Position numbers and translations under genes: made by a program. A DNA stretch of 64,000 nucleotides, from contig VJWN01000002.1 in the NCBI GenBank assembly GCA_007644065.1, positions 1,885,831 through 1,949,830 on the forward strand. The letters run 5' to 3'. The DNA comes from Margaritispora aquatica. Its lineage: Eukaryota; Ascomycota; Leotiomycetes; Helotiales; Discinellaceae. Shown piece after piece: positions 57,171 to 64,000 of this stretch; position 1 is the stretch's first letter, and every line of letters starts with the position of its first letter. The notes below the pieces were generated by a model. That model was not told the origin of the DNA and ran no database searches. It saw only the letters and a list, made by a program, of their open reading frames with translations.

Positions 57171-59632
57171 ATGGAGAAGCGCAGACCTCAAGCTGATGAT
57201 ATCACACCTGTTCCTAGAAAGCGGCGACTGAATGGTGCGGCCATGCCCGAGGTCAACTGGATGCAATTGATGCACGATAAGTTGAAAGTTATTGGGTTTA
57301 AGCCAGTTCCAAAGGCCGTCTCTTTCACATATCCACAAAAAACACTCAATGGACGACATAGCAGACTAGAGTTTGGAGCTGAAGTCGTGCTTGGCATTCG
57401 CAAGTTCTCAACCGCAGACGTCGGAGCAAGGTACATTGGGGGTAAACTGGCATCATCGGCGATATGCCGCACGGTGTGCGAGTATTTGAAGGTAAGCTAT
57501 ATCTTTCTAAGTCTTGAGCTCAGAGATATCATGCTAATCCGAGTTAGAGCATGGAAGATGCGGAAGACCACGAACCTTATAATTTAACTTGGTTGAAGCC
57601 TCACAAATTCAACAAGGAAGGCTTCAATGTGAGTTTCATTTATATGGTCCAGCATTTTGCATCGGCCACAGACAGAAATCCAACTCTCTATGGACAGCAT
57701 CTTGCTGGGTTGATATTCAAACATCTCCAACATGTCAGGACCCCAGAAGCCAGAACCTTTGTGAAGTTTTTCTGTCGCGGAATCTGCAAGGATATCAAGA
57801 GACTAAAGCTCATTCCCCAGATTCAACAAGCTTTGGAATTTGTCGAACCTCCACTTCCAGAGGTACATCCGGATCATTTGCTCATTATTGAACGTCTGGC
57901 TGTCGAAATCACTTCTGTTGTGGGACATGGTGTTCGTAAGGAGAAACAGAATTTGGCAGGAATGGTTGGACGGCAACTTGTCAGAGACTTTGGACCTGAG
58001 ACACTGGGGCATATTACTGTTCGACTGCTCGGAGAACTTGTCCATAGGTCGATGGATCTAATGGATGAGAGAGTGTTGCACGGAAAATGCGATAACGTCT
58101 TCAAAATCATGCTGCTAACAGAACATTCAACTATTGGGCAGTCTGATGGACAAGATTCGTCATCTACTATTACTCAGAATAAGTCTTTGGATGATTACTT
58201 AAGTTTGCCTTGGAAGAGATGGGCTTGCAACCCCGAAAGCTCCTGGTATCACCCCGACAGTGTTGCAGGCGGGAGAGATGCAGAGGATAAGTACGATGGT
58301 CAGTTTTCCAGAGTCAGCCTGGAAGCTGAAAGCCACCATGTGAGTTTTTCTACATTATCTTGGGGTTTAAGAGCTGATAGTATCATAGCATAGACAAGAT
58401 TGGGCGCGCGACACGATGAAAGCTGGCTCACGACCTCCGGTGCTTGGATCACCAGCAGACACGCAAGATTCTACACGACAAGCATCTCCCGAAGCTTCCG
58501 AGCAACCCAAGACACCAAGAAAGCACTTTGTTGAACTCAGCCATACTGTACCCAAAGAACTGGTTGCCCTCTCTCCTGTGGCCACTTTTCAGCCTGCTTC
58601 TAGCGAGGAGCATGAGGAACCCAACTCAGCTAACCGTGAATCATGGATGATGGCAGAGGTGGTACCACCGAGCCGTCCAGGCCCCCGGTTTAGACCACTC
58701 ATTTTTGGAGAGCTATACGCAGCGAGAGAGAGCTTTACAAACACTTGGGCCCTTTATCACTCCGAACGGTATCGGACTGCCTCCAGGAGTCAAGACAAAG
58801 CTCAACAAAGACTTCCTGACTTATATTTCTGCCCAGAGGGGTCTCCATGCAGGAGTTCTTTCCCACGAAGACTATCTTAAATATGCTGAAATGTACTTGC
58901 GGTCTGATCATCATCCTGGTGGAGATATTGGGCGATCCTCAACAAACTTGACTGACCTTTTACTGTTCTATGAGGAACGTGGTCGTTTCCGACCAAATCT
59001 AGTACCTTCAGAAGTCAATGAGACAGCCATAGCAATGCGTACACTCAACCCGACAAATGTTGATGGCGTTAGATCGTTTAAAAGATTTGATGCACAGTCC
59101 AACACTTCTGGAGAAGCGATCCATGGTCAGCGAGCTCCCATAATCACAATGGGAGAACCAATTGAAGCACCATCAAAGATCACAAGAAAGACGGTTGATG
59201 AAAAAAATTCAAGCTTCCTTGGCCACAATCAAAGCATACCATGCACCGTCAAACATCCGTGAAGAGATGGTCAATGAGCAGGCTCAAGTCTCCATGACCA
59301 CAATTGGACAAGGATTTATCACGGCAACAAACATCTCTGCAGGCATGGTCCCCGAAAAGCCTGAAGCTTCCATGGCTAAGTCAATAGAATATTGCAAGAT
59401 AAAGAAGCCAACCAGTCGAGTCAAAGGCTCGAATCCGCGAGACAATGACATGCTAGACGCTCCACCCCCAACCGTTGCCAATGAAACTCATGCGCCCACT
59501 CCGGTTAAAGAGCAAGGAAATAATCTATCGAACAAGAAGTCCAAAAACAATCTCTTCGATCACTTAGATCTCTCTATTCCTGACCCCGCGAAACCTGTCT
59601 GGGGACCAAGTACTACCAATACGAAGCCCTGA
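57171..59632 (+). CDS. Orphan protein gene, frame break in an A7 run
   Basis: No family recognised. The exons I read are 57171-57491, 57548-58339, 58389-58661 and 58723 onwards, all phase 0. The last splice (61-nt intron with GTACCA donor) changes frame to join GCAGAGGTG to the ALQTLGPFITPNGIG segment; a donor three bases earlier is possible. As written, the frame stops at 59262 (641 residues). Another frame takes over and runs to 59632. The crossover is pinned to A7 at 59201-59207: repeats of a (M/T)V(D/N/P)E-x-x-x-x-S(L/M) unit (TVDEK/IQASLATI, MVNEQAQVSMTTI, MVPEKPEASMAKSI) line up only if one A is skipped there. With that correction the protein would be 764 residues. Its N-terminus is basic (MEKRRPQADDITPVPRKRRL), the middle (roughly residues 100-370) is helical and charged. 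No signal peptide or TM is seen. Confidence 0.55.
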
Positions 59633-61141
59633 AGCAGTTTTTGCAATCGTTTGGGTTTTAGAACATCGAGCCTACGGAGAAATATCGCTTGCTCGATGAA
59701 TAGATCTCAATTAGTAGACCCCATCAGGTGGCTCAATTTGAAGTTGCAAAAGGGCGCAGCTGACAGAATTTGGCGAAATCCAATCACATGTACAAATTTG
59801 AGTCATTTGAAGTTTGTTGGTGGATAGCAGGGAGCATGTTTTGGGTGTTGTTGGTCGATTTTTGTTGGAATACCGAAGGCGAGTCAAGATCCATTGGAAT
59901 ACTTGTTTGGGATATTTGGAGATGAGTAGAAAAGAAGGTGTATTGAGTATTTTCTGGAGAGCTTATGTAGGATAGAGCGGTTTGTAGCTGTGAATGAAAA
60001 TTGTTAATGTATAACATGGGACTACCGGTTGGCACTTGATATATAGTGAGGAAGTTCAAGATTATCGTTCAATGACAAGTTAATGTCATTTTATTATGAA
60101 TAAATCTCCCCAAGGCTTATTTTCTACGAGCTTGAACACCTTCAGGAGTTATCCAATGAAATTTTCGAGATTTACGAAAAGTACTTTTGGTAATCAACCC
60201 TACTATGCAACCCCACCATAGACACAGCAACGAGTGCCTACCAATATCATAGCAAGTGCTCTCTGTAAAATCCTAGTCTATATCTAAAATATTAAACAAA
60301 GAACCCTGCCTAAATCACACAATTGTTATTGAGAACTTCTATACCTTATTGCAGTACCGAATTTATGAATCAGCAAAAAATATAGATACTAACATCAGAA
60401 GACCTTACATCGATATGCTTTAGTGTATGCATTCATTTTATTCTACACGTCATGAGCAAGATGTGCCACTAATGCAACGACCATCAATATCTAGACTAGG
60501 ACATCATAAGTGAGGTGACCAGTTGCAAACCCCTTCCCTACATGCCACAACTACTCAAACTCTCTACTTATCTGATATTTGAACAGATAAAATTGTTCTC
60601 AAATTCTCTTGCTTAACATAATATCTCACAACATTTATTGAGGGGCACAACTCTGAGAACCTAGAAACAGACTTCGCAACAATATTTTTAACTACAGTCG
60701 AATAAATGCCTTCAAAAATATGCTGATCTTTCTCTGTCTCAAGCTTCTAATTAGCATCAAGTAGACTTGCTGCTAATTTCCCTAAAGGTATCGACGCTTA
60801 CCACCTCGAGGGAGTAACCACATCAGCTCTTAGGTTTTGCAACCTATTTATATCCCAAAGATAGATGACGAGAAACACATATGAAAGGGTAATTCAGCAA
60901 CAAACTTATTTGGGAAATTGATAATCCAGATCAATTCTCTATGTACCCCGATCAATGGTTGAATATATACAAGAAACCATTCCTTCCGTTCCCCAAACAA
61001 ATGCAAACAGTGTCATGAAATCATCACATGCACGTGCATACCCCAAAATCAAACCCTAAAAGAATGTTTTCCCTACTTATCTCTCACAAAATCACATGTA
61101 CAATGAATGAATGAATGAATGGCGTGCCATAATGGTCTCCT
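59633..61141. other. Intergenic, AT-rich
   Basis: 1.5 kb between the convergent 3' ends of the orphan gene and the Ser/Thr-rich repeat gene. It is AT-rich, with an AATG run near 61,103-61,120. No gene seen. Confidence 0.4.
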
Positions 61142-64000
61142 CTAAGCCTTCTCAGACTTCAAAAACGACTCAACCCAAGCAATCAGGTCAGCCCAGGTCG
61201 TGCCGGCCGGCATAGTCGAGCCCGAACCCGAAGAGCCCGTGCCATTCGAGCCCGTCGTTGTGTTAGAGACCAGGAGACTTGCAAGCTCAGAGGCTGCAGC
61301 GCTTGCAGCGACGCTGACGCTACTACTACTACTGGATGACCGAACAGATGTTGCTAGAGTTGTAGGAAGAGGTGTGCTGACCACAAGAGCTAGACCAGTA
61401 GGTATGGTAAAGATCTGTGTCTGCGTTGCCGTCACTGGGCAGAGAGTTGTATATGCCACAGCCCATTCGGTAACGACGGCTCCAATGGTCGAAGAGCAGC
61501 TGCTATCTCCTGAGCCGCAGTTGTTCGAGCTGACAGTGTATACATTTGAGGTGTATGCGACGGAGGTTGAGGAGCTGGTGACGACTGAGATCGTGGTAAT
61601 GCGACTGATGGAGCCCGATGCCAGACTTGCTGGAATGGTGGTCTGCACCATCATGGTGGAAAGCGGTGCAATGCGTGTGGTTAGTGACCCCATATTTATC
61701 GAACAAGCGATGTCCGAGGGCGCGCAGGAGGTCACGGTGTGTACGCTGGTCGTATAAATGGTAGAGGCTACGCTGACGGTGATGACAGATGTGATGGCTG
61801 GTCGTGAAAATGTAGTGTTGCCATATGGAGCAGTAGAGAAGGTTCTACTGGTTGGTGATCCTGTTGGGAATGCTCGTGTGGTGGAGAAAGCTGGTGTGGT
61901 GGAGTTTGCATATGGTGGACCACCTGATGGGAATGCTCGTGTGGTGGAGAAAACTGATGTGGTGGAGAAAGCTGGTGTCGTGGAGAAGGCTGGTGTGGTG
62001 GAGTTTGTATATGGTGGACCACCTGATGGGAGGCGACTTTTGGAAACACTGATAGGCACGACGGTTGTGGAAATTGGGATGATTTCGGTAGTCATCTGCC
62101 CGATTTTTGTGCTTGCTGAGCAGTTTGTCACTGAGGTAGCACAGCCTGTGATATTATACACGGAGGTTGTATATATCGTAAGCGTTTGTGAGCCGACAGA
62201 GACGAATTCTCCCAAGGCGCTTGACGTGGTTAGACCTGGTGGTGAAATAGTCACAGTTGAGATGGGAATAAGTTCTGTTGTAACTTGCCCAACGTTTGTT
62301 TGCACACCAGTAGCTCCGATCGTTGAGGTGATAGTATATGCTGAGCTTTCGTATATTGTGGAAGTAGATTCAGACTCGCCTGCCGCGGTGGATGGCGAGA
62401 CTACAGTTGTAGAGATGGTATTCACTTGAGTTTCAATTTGCCCTGCGGGTCCAGTTGAATAATATGTGACGTAAACGGTTGACACAAATGAGTCTGGTGT
62501 TGCAACATCTCCTACTGCCGTGGAGGTTGAGACTGGAGCTGAAATTATAGTTGTAGAAATGGCATTGACCTGAGTCTCAATTTGCCCAGCAGGTCCAGTA
62601 GAATACTGTGTGACATAGATAGTCGAGACAAACGAGTCAGGTGTCGCAATATTGCCTACTGCCGTAGATATCGAAGCTGGAGGTGAAACTATAGTTGTAG
62701 AAATAGCATCGATTTGAGTTTCAACCTGTCCGGAAGATCCAGTGGAGTAATAAGTAACATACACAGTTGAGATATAGGAGTCTGGTGTTGCAGCATTGCC
62801 TGCTGCCGTGGAGGTTGAGACTGGAGCTGAGACTATGGTCGTAGAAATAGCATTGATTTGAGTTTCAACTTGCCCAGCAGGGCCAGTAGAGTATTGTGTG
62901 ATATAGATAGTCGAGACGAATGAGTCAGGTGTCGCAACATTGCCTACTGGAGTGGATATCGAGGCTGGAGCGGAGACTATGGTCGTAGAAATAGCATTGA
63001 TTTGAGTCTCAACTTGCCCAGCAGGGCCAGTAGAGTAATATGTAACATACACGGTTGAGACATATGATACTGGCGTCGCAACAGCCGGGATGCTAGAAGC
63101 AAACTCCTCTGCTGGAGTAGATGTCGAAACTGGAGGTGAAACTATTGTCGTAGAGATAGCATTGATTTGTGTCTCAACTTGCCCAGCAGGGCCAGTAGAG
63201 TAAGATGTGATATATACGGTTGAGATATATGACACTGGCGTCGCAACAGCCGGGATGCTAGAAGCGGACTCAAACTCGCCTGCTGCAGTAGATGTCGAAA
63301 CTTGAGGTGAAATTATCGTCGTAGAAATAGCGTTTACCTGAGTCTCAATCTGACCAGCGGGTCCAGTTGAATAGTTTGTAACATAAATAGTTGAGACATA
63401 TGAGTCTGGTGTGGCAACAACTGGGCTGCTGGTCACATCTGAAATCGGCAAAGTACTAGAAGCTGACTCAACTTCGCCTACTGGAGTGGATGTCGAGAGT
63501 GGACCTGGAACAATGGTCGAAGAGATAGTATTTACATGAGTTTCAACTTGGCCAGCAGGTCCAGTAGAGTAATATGTGACATAAACCGTAGAAATGAACG
63601 AGTCGGGCGTAACAACGGCGGGGCTACTGACCACAGCTGAAGCTGGAACTATTGTCGTCGAAATAGCGCTGACTTGAGTCTCAACTTGGCCGGCGGGTCC
63701 AGTGGAGTAATTTGTAACATAAACTGTTGAAATATATGAGTCTGGGGTTGCAACAACTGGCTTACTGATCACTGCCGAAACAGGCAAAAGGGTGGTAGAA
63801 GAAGCGCTTTCGGTCATGACTTGGCCCGAAGATGCACCTGCCGTGACTGTGTACACAGATGTGATGTATACAATGAATGGCTTTGCTGGAACAATTGTTC
63901 TAGAGTGTGCCTTTCGAGTGCGAACTCGCCCAGAGCTGATTCCGGTGGTGACCGTGAATATCGAAGTATAGTAAACCGTGGTTGTAATATACTCGGTACT
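61142..64000 (-). CDS. Ser/Thr-rich tandem-repeat cell-surface protein (5' end off window)
   Basis: Open on minus from the right edge to a stop at 61142, at least 952 residues, so the start and any signal peptide lie beyond 64000. It is dominated by Ser/Thr/Val with few charges, typical of O-glycosylated fungal wall or adhesin-like proteins. Nine repeats of about 37-45 residues contain a YVTYYSTGPAGQVETQ core followed by AISTTIVS (DNA about 62,400-63,760). A second block (62,040-61,850) has short SGGPPYANSTTPAFSTT copies. Closer to the C-terminus are TSVHTVTSC and TLCPVTATQ elements seen in secreted fungal proteins. The tail AGTTWADLIAWVESFLKSEKA has no GPI-signal look. Without the N-terminus a surface location is an inference. 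Confidence 0.75.
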   Translation of the reverse strand, partial: STEYITTTVYYTSIFTVTTGISSGRVRTRKAHSRTIVPAKPFIVYITSVYTVTAGASSGQVMTESASSTTLLPVSAVISKPVVATPDSYISTVYVTNYSTGPAGQVETQVSAISTTIVPASAVVSSPAVVTPDSFISTVYVTYYSTGPAGQVETHVNTISSTIVPGPLSTSTPVGEVESASSTLPISDVTSSPVVATPDSYVSTIYVTNYSTGPAGQIETQVNAISTTIISPQVSTSTAAGEFESASSIPAVATPVSYISTVYITSYSTGPAGQVETQINAISTTIVSPPVSTSTPAEEFASSIPAVATPVSYVSTVYVTYYSTGPAGQVETQINAISTTIVSAPASISTPVGNVATPDSFVSTIYITQYSTGPAGQVETQINAISTTIVSAPVSTSTAAGNAATPDSYISTVYVTYYSTGSSGQVETQIDAISTTIVSPPASISTAVGNIATPDSFVSTIYVTQYSTGPAGQIETQVNAISTTIISAPVSTSTAVGDVATPDSFVSTVYVTYYSTGPAGQIETQVNTISTTVVSPSTAAGESESTSTIYESSAYTITSTIGATGVQTNVGQVTTELIPISTVTISPPGLTTSSALGEFVSVGSQTLTIYTTSVYNITGCATSVTNCSASTKIGQMTTEIIPISTTVVPISVSKSRLPSGGPPYTNSTTPAFSTTPAFSTTSVFSTTRAFPSGGPPYANSTTPAFSTTRAFPTGSPTSRTFSTAPYGNTTFSRPAITSVITVSVASTIYTTSVHTVTSCAPSDIACSINMGSLTTRIAPLSTMMVQTTIPASLASGSISRITTISVVTSSSTSVAYTSNVYTVSSNNCGSGDSSCSSTIGAVVTEWAVAYTTLCPVTATQTQIFTIPTGLALVVSTPLPTTLATSVRSSSSSSSVSVAASAAASELASLLVSNTTTGSNGTGSSGSGSTMPAGTTWADLIAWVESFLKSEKA
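62400..63760 (-). repeat. Nine coding tandem repeats (~111-135 bp)
   Basis: Units read YxTxYSTGPAGQ(V/I)ETQ(V/I)NAISTTI(V/I)S with linkers such as ATPDSYISTV. Copies are highly similar at DNA level, and spacing varies because the linkers differ in length. Unit 7 has STGSSGQ in place of STGPAGQ. This is a site where copy number is expected to vary between strains. Confidence 0.85.

Noticed and set aside
61200..62429. Long plus-strand frames through the Ser/Thr-rich repeat gene
   Set aside because: Antisense frames stay open because of the biased repeat; Val/Glu-rich low-complexity sequence.
1..64000. tRNA, rRNA, CRISPR, intact transposon
   Set aside because: I looked for B-box-like GGTTCGA patterns, repeat arrays with regular spacers and transposase-like frames and saw none convincing. 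Covariance searches would be needed to exclude tRNAs fully.

Overview
This window is nuclear DNA of a filamentous ascomycete. The evidence is short spliceosomal introns (mostly 44-112 nt, GT...AG, often GTAAGT donors), CT-rich and CAAA-rich leaders before start codons, and typical fungal proteins (Spa2, Nbp2, Ssu72, Sti1, a DUF7918-type protein, a Ser/Thr-rich wall protein, an F-box protein with cyclic-nucleotide domains). A Leotiomycete (Helotiales/Sclerotiniaceae-like) is my best guess. That is an inference from general style, not from a marker gene. Exon coordinates come from reading splice sites, reading frame and family expectations by eye. No tRNA, rRNA, CRISPR array, intact transposon or origin was recognised.

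Layout. 0-4 kb: a decayed DUF7918-family gene (+) and a four-TM MARVEL-like protein (-). 4.7-10.8 kb: RNA polymerase III subunit RPC34 (+), a cytosolic-type cyclophilin (-) and an Ent3-type epsin (+). 10.8-14.8 kb: a long gene-poor stretch with a leader-like pyrimidine tract and a possible orphan first exon. 14.8-21 kb: Sti1 co-chaperone and HMG-CoA reductase, both on minus. 23.7-27.1 kb: nicotinamidase and an Nbp2-like SH3 protein, both on minus. 29.7-34.9 kb: the CTD phosphatase Ssu72 and the polarisome scaffold Spa2, both on plus. 37-43.4 kb: a squalene-hopene-type cyclase (-) and a cytochrome P450 (+), diverging from a shared 1.8-kb intergenic region. 44.2-47.1 kb: a protein with two cNMP domains, an F-box and LRRs (-). 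49.9-52.2 kb: a mitochondrial BAX-inhibitor-1 family protein (+) and methionine sulfoxide reductase A (-), convergent. 53.5-55.1 kb: a large membrane protein joining a TLC-like half to a prolipoprotein diacylglyceryl transferase (Lgt)-like half. 57.2-59.6 kb: an unrecognised gene with a one-base frame break in an A7 run. 61.1-64 kb: a Ser/Thr-rich tandem-repeat protein that runs off the right edge.

How the genes relate. Most are single-copy housekeeping genes with no operon logic. The exception is the divergent terpene cyclase/P450 pair, which looks like a minimal triterpenoid or polyprenoid pathway. HMG-CoA reductase, which feeds that pathway, lies about 16 kb away. The best candidates for new biology are the TLC-Lgt fusion, the cyclase-P450 pair, the cNMP-F-box-LRR protein and the frame-broken orphan gene.
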